Assembly: GCA_910583885.1 (NCBI GenBank)
Contig: CAJUAC010000033.1
Coordinates: forward strand, 1-27,564
Source of the DNA: an uncultured Oscillospiraceae bacterium
GTDB taxonomy: Bacteria; Bacillota; Clostridia; Oscillospirales; Oscillospiraceae
DNA length: 27,564 nt
Reading direction: 5' to 3'
In this document: piece after piece, positions 1 through 6,324 of the stretch
How the letters are laid out: every line of letters starts with the position of its first letter
How positions within the stretch are numbered: the stretch's first letter is position 1
Program-made: the position numbers and the translations under genes
Notes under the pieces: generated by a model
Databases searched by the model: none
Seen by the model: the letters and a program-made list of their open reading frames with translations, nothing else
What the model was told of the DNA's origin: nothing

Positions 1-2
1 CC

Positions 3-302
3 TGGCAGATCGTCACCAAGGTGATGCTGCCGGAGTGCCGCCCCTCCCTCATCAATGGGGCTACCAATGCCGCCATCACCATTTTGGGCTATGGGGCCAT
101 GAGCGGCGCCATCGGCGGCGGCGGGCTGGGGGCTGTGGCCCTCATGCGGGGCTACGGACGCCACCAGCTGGTGGTCATGTATGTGGCGGTCATCCTGCTG
201 GTGATCCTGGTCCAGATCATCCAATCCATCGGTACCGCCTGGTCTGTGAAGTCAGACCGGCGTATCAATCCAACCGAAACCAAAAGGAGTAAACGGAAAT
301 GA
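3..302 (+). CDS. metI: Methionine ABC transporter permease, C-terminal part
   Basis: The last 99 residues of a membrane permease run in from the left edge; the start lies outside the window. The stretch with PECRPSLINGATNAAITILGYGAMSGAIGGGGLGAVA is the typical end of MetI, including the EAA-like loop region that docks on the ATPase MetN, followed by a last membrane helix (VVMYVAVILLVILVQIIQSIG) and a charged cytoplasmic tail. MetI forms the channel of the MetNIQ importer for D/L-methionine. The stop overlaps the start of the next gene in an ATGA (299-302), so the two are translationally coupled. Family assignment is firm because metQ follows; the exact ligand is inferred. Confidence 0.9.
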   Translation, partial: WQIVTKVMLPECRPSLINGATNAAITILGYGAMSGAIGGGGLGAVALMRGYGRHQLVVMYVAVILLVILVQIIQSIGTAWSVKSDRRINPTETKRSKRK

Positions 303-1102
303 AGAAGAAAATTGTCTCACTTGTACTGGCCCTCTCCCTGACCCTAGCCCTCGCCGCCTGCGGCGGCAGCGACAGCAAGACCATCAAGGTCGGCGCGACG
401 CCCGCCCCCCATGCGGAGATTCTGGAGGTTGTGGAGGACATCCTCGCCCAGGACGGCTACACCCTGGAGATTGTGGAGTACGACGACTACGTCACCCCCA
501 ACACCTCCCTGGAGGACGGGTCCCTGGACGCCAACTACTTCCAGCACATCACCTACATGAACGAGTTTAACGCCGAGCACGGCACCCACCTGGCCAGCGC
601 TGCGGGCATCCACTATGAGCCCTTCGGGCTGTACGCCGGCAAGACGGCCTCCCTGGCGGAGCTGGCCGACGGGGCCCAGATCGCGGTACCCAACGACGGC
701 ACCAATGAGGCCCGCGCCCTGCTGCTGCTGGAGCAGGAGGGGCTCATCACCCTCAAGGAGGGCGTGGGCCTGTCCGCCACTGCGAGCGATATTGCGGAGA
801 ACCCCCACAATTATAAGATTGAGGAGCTGGAGGCCCGCCTGCTGCCCACCACCCTCCAGGACGTGGATGTAGCGGTTATCAACGGCAACTACGCTATTGA
901 CGCGGGGCTGAAGGTTTCCGACGCCATCGCTGTGGAGGCTGCCAGCGGCGCAGCTGCCGAGGCGTATGTCAATGTGCTGGCAGTCAAGGAGGGCAATGAG
1001 AGCAGCGAGGGCATCCAGGCCCTGGTCAAGGCCCTCCAGAGTGACGAGGTGCGCACCTTCATCGCAGACACCTACGACGGCGCGGTGGTGGCGCTGTTTT
1101 AA
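299..1102 (+). CDS. metQ: MetQ/NlpA-family methionine-binding lipoprotein
   Basis: A 267-residue substrate-binding lipoprotein of the MetNIQ importer. Residues 1-20 are a lipoprotein signal peptide (KKK, hydrophobic core, LALAA) with the lipidated Cys at 21 (AACGG). The mature part begins with IKVGATPAPHAEILE and continues with DYVTPNTSLEDGSLDANYFQH, the usual NlpA signatures around the amino-acid pocket; VAVINGNYAIDAGL is the second-lobe motif. Length matches the family. An AAAAGGAG ribosome site (282-289) precedes the ATG, which overlaps the metI stop. The protein sits on the outer face of the membrane and delivers methionine or a close analogue to MetI. A hairpin terminator follows at 1184. 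Ligand is inferred from family. Confidence 0.93.
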   Translation: MKKKIVSLVLALSLTLALAACGGSDSKTIKVGATPAPHAEILEVVEDILAQDGYTLEIVEYDDYVTPNTSLEDGSLDANYFQHITYMNEFNAEHGTHLASAAGIHYEPFGLYAGKTASLAELADGAQIAVPNDGTNEARALLLLEQEGLITLKEGVGLSATASDIAENPHNYKIEELEARLLPTTLQDVDVAVINGNYAIDAGLKVSDAIAVEAASGAAAEAYVNVLAVKEGNESSEGIQALVKALQSDEVRTFIADTYDGAVVALF

Positions 1103-1183
1103 AGGCGGCTGTCCGTTTTCCTGAAGGAAAAAAGGTTCAAAAGGACTTTGGGCAGGGATCCCGTTTGTGGATCCAGGAATAGA

Positions 1184-1213
1184 GGGAGGGAGCGGATCAA
1201 ACCGCTCCCTCCC
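1184..1213. terminator. Hairpin terminator between convergent genes
   Basis: A perfect 12-bp stem GGGAGGGAGCGG / CCGCTCCCTCCC with a 6-nt loop lies between metQ and the convergent EFR1-type gene. The T-tract is weak on both strands, so it may serve both sides as a strong stem with poor tail. Confidence 0.7.
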
Positions 1214-1233
1214 GTTCTGCTGGGCTGCATAGT

Positions 1234-2001
1234 TCAGGGCTCCACACGGGGATTGTAGTACCGCCCCCGTTCCTCATCCGCTTTCTTCCAGTGGATGGCC
1301 TGGGTGGGGCAGCGGTGCAGGCAGCCCAGGCACTGTACACAGGTGGGCTTCACCCACAGCGGCTGCCCGCCGGCGAGGGTGATCGCCCCGCAGGGGCAGA
1401 TCTCCTGGCAAAGCCCGCAGCCAATACACTGGTCTGTCACCACAAAGGGCTTGGTAGACCGGCCGTGGGCGTACAAGGGGTACGCCATAGCTGTCAGCAC
1501 CGCCGGTGCAACCCCCTTACAGCGGTTGTAGTCACCCAGCCCCCGCGCCCGGATGGCCCGGATGGCCTCATCAATCAATTCCTCCGCCGCGTCCAGCTTC
1601 TGCCCGGCAGACTCCTTGTCTGCGATCTGGCCCATGGGGACATAGTTATCCACCATGGGGATACCAAACTGGGCTGACAGGGACATCCCCTTCTTCTTCA
1701 GCTGCTTTGCCATTTGCTCCGCAGCGTTGCCGGTGCTGCCGCCGCAGGTGAGGACCAAATAGACGTACTGGTCCTGATAGCCGGACAGCTGGAGCTTTTC
1801 CAGGAAAAAGTTCAATATACTGGGCAGGCCGAAAAAGTAGGTGGGTACCACAAAACCGATGCGCTCCTCGCGGCCGGCGTCGTAGCGGTAGCTGCGGCCC
1901 CGGATAGCGTCCCGCAGGAAGATCAGGCGGTCATCCGTGGCTGCGGCGATGCGTTCAGCCGCATATTTGCTGTTGCCTGTGGCGGAAAAGTAAAAAATCA
2001 T
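1234..2001 (-). CDS. EFR1-type flavodoxin-ferredoxin fusion protein
   Basis: A 255-residue cytoplasmic redox protein. The N-terminal part opens with the flavodoxin-like phosphate loop YFSATGNSKYAA (residues 4-15) and has VPTYFFGLPSILNFFLEKL and LTCGGSTGNA, as in flavodoxin-like EFR1 proteins of clostridia. The C-terminal part carries two [4Fe-4S] motifs: C192, C195, C198, C202 (CIGCGLCQEICP) and C221, C224, C227, C231 (CVQCLGCLHRCP), the classical 2[4Fe-4S] ferredoxin spacing. It probably moves electrons between FMN and iron-sulphur partners; the partner is unknown. A GAGAGGG site precedes the ATG. It lies 129 nt behind the nucleotidyltransferase and could be co-transcribed with it or use a TATACT-like -10 near 2066. 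Family call firm, role open. Confidence 0.88.
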   Translation of the reverse strand: MIFYFSATGNSKYAAERIAAATDDRLIFLRDAIRGRSYRYDAGREERIGFVVPTYFFGLPSILNFFLEKLQLSGYQDQYVYLVLTCGGSTGNAAEQMAKQLKKKGMSLSAQFGIPMVDNYVPMGQIADKESAGQKLDAAEELIDEAIRAIRARGLGDYNRCKGVAPAVLTAMAYPLYAHGRSTKPFVVTDQCIGCGLCQEICPCGAITLAGGQPLWVKPTCVQCLGCLHRCPTQAIHWKKADEERGRYYNPRVEP

Positions 2002-2130
2002 GGGGGAGCCCTCTCTCCATATAAAGTGTCTGCGGCCGCCGGTGCGCGGCCGGGCTGTTCCTTAGTATACTCTTTTTTGCCGGGGATTCCACAGAAAAAA
2101 CGGGTATTTTGCGCCGGATGCCCAAGAAGC

Positions 2131-3057
2131 TTACACGCCCCAGAGGTTTTCCGGGTAGAGCCCCTGCTCCGTCTTCTCCTTCAGCGCCTGGACCACCGAG
2201 GGCTTGTCCTCCCGGTAGGTGACGCCGTACCACTTGTCGGTGGTGGAGAGCATCCGCACCTGGGCACGGCCCCGGTGGAGCATATCGCTGATGACGAGAG
2301 GCAGGTAGCACTCCCCCTTGTCCGGGTTTTCCTCCAGAATCCGGTCCAGGAAGAGGGGGAAACGCTCCTGCGCCTCCACCAGGAAGCTGTGCTGGAAGCC
2401 CCAGAAGTTCATGGACACCAGGGTATTCCCCGGCAGGTGCTCCCAGGTCTCCCCGCCGTCGCGGGTGGAGCGGCCGCCGTCCCCCTCCTTCTCAATATGG
2501 GTGTGTTCAATGACCTCCTCCAGCAGGCCGTCGCTGTTGAGGCGGCATACGCCCCGGGCTACACTGCCGTGCTCGGTCACGGTCTTGCCCAGGTGGTAGC
2601 CCACCATGGCATACTGGAAGCAGTCCGGGCGATCCCGGTGGTTGGCGAGGTAGTCGAAAATCAGCCGGAAGGCCTCCGGCCCGTAGTAGTCGTCGGCATT
2701 GATGACTGCGAAGGGGCCATCGATGGCATCCCGTGCCGCCAGCACCGCATGGGTGGTCCCCCACGGCTTCTGCCGGCCAAAGGGGATGCGGAAGCCCTTG
2801 GGCAGGTCGTCCATCCGCTGGAAGGCGTAGCGCACCTCCATGCCCCGGCTGACGCGCCCGCCCACAGTCTCGCGGAAATCTGCCTCCAGCTCCTTTTTGA
2901 TCACGAAGATGACCGTCTCAAAGCCGGCCCGCCGGGCGTCATAGATCGAGTAGTCGATGATGCTCTGCCCATACCCGCCCACAGGGTCCATCTGCTTGAG
3001 TCCGCCATACCGGCTGCCCAGCCCGGCTGCCAGGACGACCAAAACAGGTTTCTTCAT
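2131..3057 (-). CDS. Sugar-phosphate nucleotidyltransferase family protein
   Basis: A 308-residue NTP-transferase with the N-terminal nucleotide-binding motif VLAAGLGSRYGGLKQ (about residues 6-20) of enzymes that join NTP to a sugar 1-phosphate. FAVINADDYYG holds the metal-binding Asp of this fold. The remainder (GSVARGVCRLNSDG, NFWGFQHSFLVEA) resembles the standalone nucleotidyltransferases of gut clostridia rather than GalU or RmlA, so the sugar cannot be named. The open frame extends six codons upstream to 3075, but GGAGGAG lies inside that extension just before the ATG at 3057, so 3057 is chosen. A candidate promoter sits at 3122-3150. Function at the level of sugar activation is confident; substrate unknown. 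Confidence 0.83.
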   Translation of the reverse strand: MKKPVLVVLAAGLGSRYGGLKQMDPVGGYGQSIIDYSIYDARRAGFETVIFVIKKELEADFRETVGGRVSRGMEVRYAFQRMDDLPKGFRIPFGRQKPWGTTHAVLAARDAIDGPFAVINADDYYGPEAFRLIFDYLANHRDRPDCFQYAMVGYHLGKTVTEHGSVARGVCRLNSDGLLEEVIEHTHIEKEGDGGRSTRDGGETWEHLPGNTLVSMNFWGFQHSFLVEAQERFPLFLDRILEENPDKGECYLPLVISDMLHRGRAQVRMLSTTDKWYGVTYREDKPSVVQALKEKTEQGLYPENLWGV

Positions 3058-3121
3058 ATGTAACTCCTCCATCATTCATTGCACCGCCTCCCCGCATATA
3101 CCGCAGGGCCTCGATAGAAAC

Positions 3122-3150
3122 AGGATACCACAACGGCCGAAAAATGTAAA
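3122..3150 (-). promoter_or_regulatory. Candidate sigma-A promoter of the nucleotidyltransferase gene
   Basis: On the minus strand TTTACA (3145-3150), 17 nt, TATCCT (3122-3127). It lies 65 nt upstream of the chosen ATG and points into the gene. Confidence 0.55.
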
Positions 3151-3210
3151 CGGAGAATCCACATCTTAAAAAAGGTTTCATAACTGCCCCAACAGCAGGT
3201 GAAAAGATGC

Positions 3211-3239
3211 TTTTCATTTCTTGGGTAATGTGGTATCAT
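3211..3239 (+). promoter_or_regulatory. Candidate promoter of deoC-deoD
   Basis: TTTTCA (3211-3216), 17 nt, TATCAT (3234-3239), in the divergent gap between the nucleotidyltransferase and deoC. The -35 is weak. The -10 and the expected transcription start are covered by an inverted repeat at 3230-3262. Confidence 0.45.
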
Positions 3240-3262
3240 ATGGCATAGACTACTGATACCAC
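3230..3262. promoter_or_regulatory. Inverted repeat, possible operator for deoC-deoD
   Basis: GTGGTATCA (3230-3238) and TGATACCAC (3254-3262) form a perfect 9-bp inverted repeat with a 15-nt centre, about two helical turns between half-site centres. It covers the candidate -10 and the start of transcription, where a repressor would block polymerase. No regulator gene is adjacent, so the binding protein is unknown. Confidence 0.45.
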
Positions 3263-3292
3263 CGCCCTTGCGGAGAAATGAGGGAGCTATCT

Positions 3293-3958
3293 ATGGAATT
3301 GAACAAGATCCTGTCCACGGTGGACCACACCCTGCTGTCCCAGGGGGCAACCTGGGAGGAAATCCGCGCCGTCTGTGACGACGGCATGAAGTACCACACC
3401 GCCTCTGTCTGCATCCCGGCCAGCTACGTGCGCCAGGCGAAGGACTATGTGGGGGACAAGCTGGCTGTATGCACGGTCATCGGCTTCCCCAACGGCTACT
3501 CCACGGCCGCCGCCAAGTGCTTTGAGGCAGAGGATGCCGTGAGGAACGGAGCCGATGAGATTGACATGGTTATCAATATCGGCTGGGTGAAGGACCAGCA
3601 GTGGGAGGCGCTGCTGGAGGAAATCCGCGCTGTCAAGGCCGCCTGCGGCGGACGGATCCTGAAGGTGATTATTGAGACCTGCCTGCTCACCGATGCGGAG
3701 AAGGTGAAGCTGTGCGAAATCGTCTCCAACTCCGGTGCGGAGTTTATCAAGACCTCCACCGGCTTTGCCGGCGGCGGCGCGACCCGGGAGGACGTGGCCC
3801 TCTTTGCAGCCCATGTGGCTCCCCATGTGAAGATCAAGGCGGCCGGCGGCATCTCCAGCCTCCAGGATGCGGAGGACTTCATCCGCCTGGGCGCGTCCCG
3901 CCTGGGCACCAGCCGCATTGTCAAGGCTGTCAAGGGGATCGAGGGCAGCGGGTACTGA
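3293..3958 (+). CDS. deoC: Deoxyribose-phosphate aldolase
   Basis: A 221-residue class I aldolase that splits 2-deoxyribose 5-phosphate into acetaldehyde and glyceraldehyde 3-phosphate, the last step of deoxynucleoside breakdown. Visible motifs are STVDHTLL near the N-terminus, GADEIDMVINIG (Asp about 91), the Schiff-base Lys in EFIKTSTGF (about 153) and the second conserved Lys in VKIKAAGGI (about 182). Length fits the family. An ATG five codons upstream (3278) has almost no spacing to its GGAG, while GAGGGAG sits about 7 nt before 3293, so 3293 is preferred. deoD follows after 61 nt, matching the pathway: phosphorolysis by DeoD, isomerisation elsewhere, then cleavage here. Confidence 0.96.
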   Translation: MELNKILSTVDHTLLSQGATWEEIRAVCDDGMKYHTASVCIPASYVRQAKDYVGDKLAVCTVIGFPNGYSTAAAKCFEAEDAVRNGADEIDMVINIGWVKDQQWEALLEEIRAVKAACGGRILKVIIETCLLTDAEKVKLCEIVSNSGAEFIKTSTGFAGGGATREDVALFAAHVAPHVKIKAAGGISSLQDAEDFIRLGASRLGTSRIVKAVKGIEGSGY

Positions 3959-4019
3959 TGAATACAGGTTCCAAGAACCCGCCTGCACACCTATTAAATT
4001 GAAAGAGAGGTCAACTACC

Positions 4020-4736
4020 ATGCCAACCCCCCATAATGCCGCCCAGCTGGGCGATTTCGCCAAGACTGTCCTGATGCCCGGCGACCCCCTGCGGGCCAAG
4101 TTCATTGCCGAGAGCTTCCTGGCGGAGGCCCGGCTGGTCAACAACGTCCGGGGTATCCAGGGCTATACGGGCCTCTACCAGGACGTGCCGGTCTCCGTCA
4201 TGGCCTCCGGGATGGGGATGCCCTCCATTGGCATCTACTCCTATGAGCTCTACAGCCAGTACGGCGTGGAGAATATCCTGCGCATCGGCTCCGCCGGGGC
4301 CATCAGCAGCAGGCTGAAGCTGCGGGACGTGGTGGCCGCCCAGGGCGCGTGTACCAACTCCCACTTTGCCCACCAGTACGGCCTGCCCGGCCAGTTCGCC
4401 CCCATTGCCGACTTCACACTGCTGGAGACCGCTGTGGGCGTGGCCCGGGCCATGGGCGTGGAGATGCCCGTGGGCAACCTGCTCTCCTCTGACACCTTCT
4501 ATGACGCGTCCAACTCCACGATGAAGTGGGCGGAGATGGGGGTGCTGGCGGTGGAGATGGAGGCGGCGGCTTTGTACATGACCGCCGCCAAGCTGGGCAA
4601 GCGGGCCCTGGCCATCTGTTCCATCTCCGACAGCATCGTCACTGGCGAGGAGCTCTCCGCTGGGGACCGGCAGACGACCTTCACCACCATGATGAAAATC
4701 GCCCTGGAGACTGCGGTGAAGATGGCAAAAAAATAG
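4020..4736 (+). CDS. deoD: Purine-nucleoside phosphorylase, DeoD type
   Basis: A 238-residue hexameric-type phosphorylase that splits purine (deoxy)nucleosides with phosphate into base and (deoxy)ribose 1-phosphate. Motifs: VLMPGDPLRAKFI (phosphate binding), ASGMGMPSIGIYSYEL, LRIGSAGAISSRLKLRDVV, GVLAVEMEAAALY (ribose contact Glu-Met-Glu) and SISDSIVTGEE with the Asp that protonates the base, then RQTTF. The open frame continues upstream inside deoC, but the conserved protein begins at the ATG at 4020, with AAAGAGAGG about 10 nt before it. It sits directly behind deoC in the same likely operon and before a nucleoside-binding lipoprotein. Confident assignment. Confidence 0.96.
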   Translation: MPTPHNAAQLGDFAKTVLMPGDPLRAKFIAESFLAEARLVNNVRGIQGYTGLYQDVPVSVMASGMGMPSIGIYSYELYSQYGVENILRIGSAGAISSRLKLRDVVAAQGACTNSHFAHQYGLPGQFAPIADFTLLETAVGVARAMGVEMPVGNLLSSDTFYDASNSTMKWAEMGVLAVEMEAAALYMTAAKLGKRALAICSISDSIVTGEELSAGDRQTTFTTMMKIALETAVKMAKK

Positions 4737-4810
4737 GCTGCCCTTCACCATATTCACAAAAAATTTTCAGTCAGGACACAAATCATCCCTATTTTGCCCC
4801 GTTTTTTTGG

Positions 4811-4839
4811 TTGCTTTATAGGCGCAAATCCTGTATAAT
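4811..4839 (+). promoter_or_regulatory. Sigma-A promoter of the BMP lipoprotein gene
   Basis: TTGCTT (4811-4816), 17 nt, perfect TATAAT (4834-4839). Transcription should start near 4846, exactly where a 10-bp hairpin begins. This makes the lipoprotein gene independent of deoCD. Confidence 0.8.
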
Positions 4840-4845
4840 GGCCTA

Positions 4846-4880
4846 CGTACTCCGGGTCCGTCTCTTTGCACCGGGGTACG
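4846..4880 (+). promoter_or_regulatory. Hairpin at the 5' end of the BMP lipoprotein mRNA
   Basis: CGTACTCCGG (4846-4855) pairs with CCGGGGTACG (4871-4880), 10 bp with one G-U pair, around a 15-nt loop. It would be the first structure of the transcript and ends about 10 nt before the ribosome site. I do not recognise a known riboswitch; mRNA protection or a ligand-free regulatory stem are both possible. Confidence 0.55.
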
Positions 4881-4909
4881 AACTACATAAGAAAGGTTGA
4901 TTGATTCCA

Positions 4910-6157
4910 ATGAAGAAGAAGTTAGTAGCCCTGCTGCTGGCAATGGCGATGGTACTTGCCCTGGCAGCCTGCGGCGGCAACAACACCGGCAAGGACAGCA
5001 ACTCCACCCCGAGCACCGATAACCAGGGGACGGACAACAACAGCGGCACCCCCGACAACAGCGGCGCCCCCGATAACAGCGCCCCCGAGGGCACCGGCGC
5101 AGTCAATCCCGACGACATCAGCGACACCATGACCAGTGCTGACAACAAGTATGTCATCGCCATGGTCACTGACGTGGGCCAGCTGAAGGACAAGTCCTTC
5201 AACCAGGGCACCTGGAACGGCGTGAAGCTCTACGCCAACGAGACTGGCAAGTCCTATAAGTACTATCAGCCCGCCAACGGCGACAGCGCCACTGACGAGG
5301 ACCGTTACCAGGCCTACAAGGCCGCCATCGACGGCGGCGCAGAGGTCATCGTGGCCCCCGGCTTCCTCCAGGAGGCCGCCATGGTGCGCGCCGCCTCCGA
5401 GTATCCCGATGTGAAGTTCGTGTTCATTGACGGCTATCCCCTCAACGACGCCAACGGCAACCCCCTGGCCAATGTGGTGGGCGTGGCCTTCCATGAGGAG
5501 CAGTGCGGCTACCTGGCCGGCTATGCCGCTGTAACCGAGGGCTACACCAAGCTGGGCTTCACCGGCGGCGGCGGCGGCACCAACCCCGCTGTCAACCGCT
5601 ATGGCTACGGCTTTGTCCAGGGTGCCCAGGCTGCCGCTGCTGAGAACAACACCACAGTTGAGATGAACTACAGCTACCTGTACGGCGACGGCTACTCCGC
5701 CTCCGCTGAGCTCCAGACCCAGATCAACGGCTGGTATGCCAACGGCACCGAGGTCGTCTTCGCCTGCGGCGGCTCTATGTGCAACAGTGTCTTCGCCGCT
5801 GCTGCCGCCAACAACGGCCTGTCCATCGGCGTGGACGTGGACCAGGCCGGGGAGTCCGGCACCGTCATGACCTCCGCCATGAAGGGGCTGGCCGAGGCTG
5901 CCAGCCTGATGCTGGGCCGCTTCTACGACGGCCAGTGGGATACCATCGGCGGCCAGGCCGTCAACCTGGGTGTTGACGACAACGCGGTGGGCCTGCCCTT
6001 CGCCTCCTCCCAGTTTGAGGTGCTGACCGAGGACGCCTATAACACCCTGGTGGACGGCATGAAGACCGGCGGTTCCCTGGAGGTCAAGGGCGACTATGAT
6101 GCCTTCCTGGCTGGCGACGAGACCTTCGCCAACGTGACTGTCAACTTCGTTAAGTAA
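4910..6157 (+). CDS. BMP/Med-family nucleoside-binding ABC lipoprotein
   Basis: A 415-residue substrate-binding lipoprotein. Residues 1-20 are a signal peptide (KKKLVALLLAMAMVLALAA) with the lipidated Cys at 21. Residues about 25-75 are a low-complexity Ser/Thr/Asn/Pro/Gly linker with repeated PDNSG units, as in surface lipoproteins of clostridia. The binding domain follows: MVTDVGQLKDKSFNQGTWNG is the BmpA/Med signature, later VIVAPGFLQEAA, FVFIDGYP, VAFHEEQCGYLAGYAA, GFTGGGGGTNPAVNRYGYGFVQGA and VDVDQAG. Relatives bind purine nucleosides. The deoC-deoD genes upstream support that ligand, but ATPase and permease genes are not in the window. ATG 4910 gives the cleanest signal peptide; a TTG at 4901 lies nearer to GAAAGG (4891-4896) and is a possible alternative start. 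Confidence 0.92.
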   Translation: MKKKLVALLLAMAMVLALAACGGNNTGKDSNSTPSTDNQGTDNNSGTPDNSGAPDNSAPEGTGAVNPDDISDTMTSADNKYVIAMVTDVGQLKDKSFNQGTWNGVKLYANETGKSYKYYQPANGDSATDEDRYQAYKAAIDGGAEVIVAPGFLQEAAMVRAASEYPDVKFVFIDGYPLNDANGNPLANVVGVAFHEEQCGYLAGYAAVTEGYTKLGFTGGGGGTNPAVNRYGYGFVQGAQAAAAENNTTVEMNYSYLYGDGYSASAELQTQINGWYANGTEVVFACGGSMCNSVFAAAAANNGLSIGVDVDQAGESGTVMTSAMKGLAEAASLMLGRFYDGQWDTIGGQAVNLGVDDNAVGLPFASSQFEVLTEDAYNTLVDGMKTGGSLEVKGDYDAFLAGDETFANVTVNFVK

Positions 6158-6174
6158 GCAATCTGCTATCCGAA

Positions 6175-6212
6175 CAGGAGGGCCCGGCTTGGCCGGGCCC
6201 TCCTGCTGTTTG
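6175..6212 (+). terminator. Intrinsic terminator after the BMP lipoprotein gene
   Basis: A 14-bp perfect stem CAGGAGGGCCCGGC / GCCGGGCCCTCCTG (6175-6188 and 6192-6205) with a TTG loop, followed by CTGTTTG. Very stable stem, short U-run. Confidence 0.85.
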
Positions 6213-6243
6213 TACATCCCCGGCAGATTCCATCCAAAGCCTG

Positions 6244-6272
6244 TTGAAACTGCCCAAGGATTCCGCTATAAT
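6244..6272 (+). promoter_or_regulatory. Sigma-A promoter of the xanthine dehydrogenase gene
   Basis: TTGAAA (6244-6249), 17 nt, perfect TATAAT (6267-6272). Transcription should start about 6279, which rules out any start codon before that point and supports ATG 6325. It begins only 32 nt after the preceding terminator. Confidence 0.85.
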
Positions 6273-6324
6273 AGGAGGTAATTCGGTACATCATGCCGCA
6301 ATGCGCAAAAAAGGAGAAGGAGAC

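Noticed and set aside
1714..3063. A 449-codon plus-strand open frame, and similar long frames opposite the BMP lipoprotein (4922-6217) and xanthine dehydrogenase genes.
   Set aside because: Shadows of recognised genes on the other strand, without motifs or ribosome sites.
4845..4900. Purine or preQ1 riboswitch before the nucleoside-binding lipoprotein.
   Set aside because: The leader has one stem only; it lacks the three-way junction of purine riboswitches and the preQ1 pseudoknot tail.
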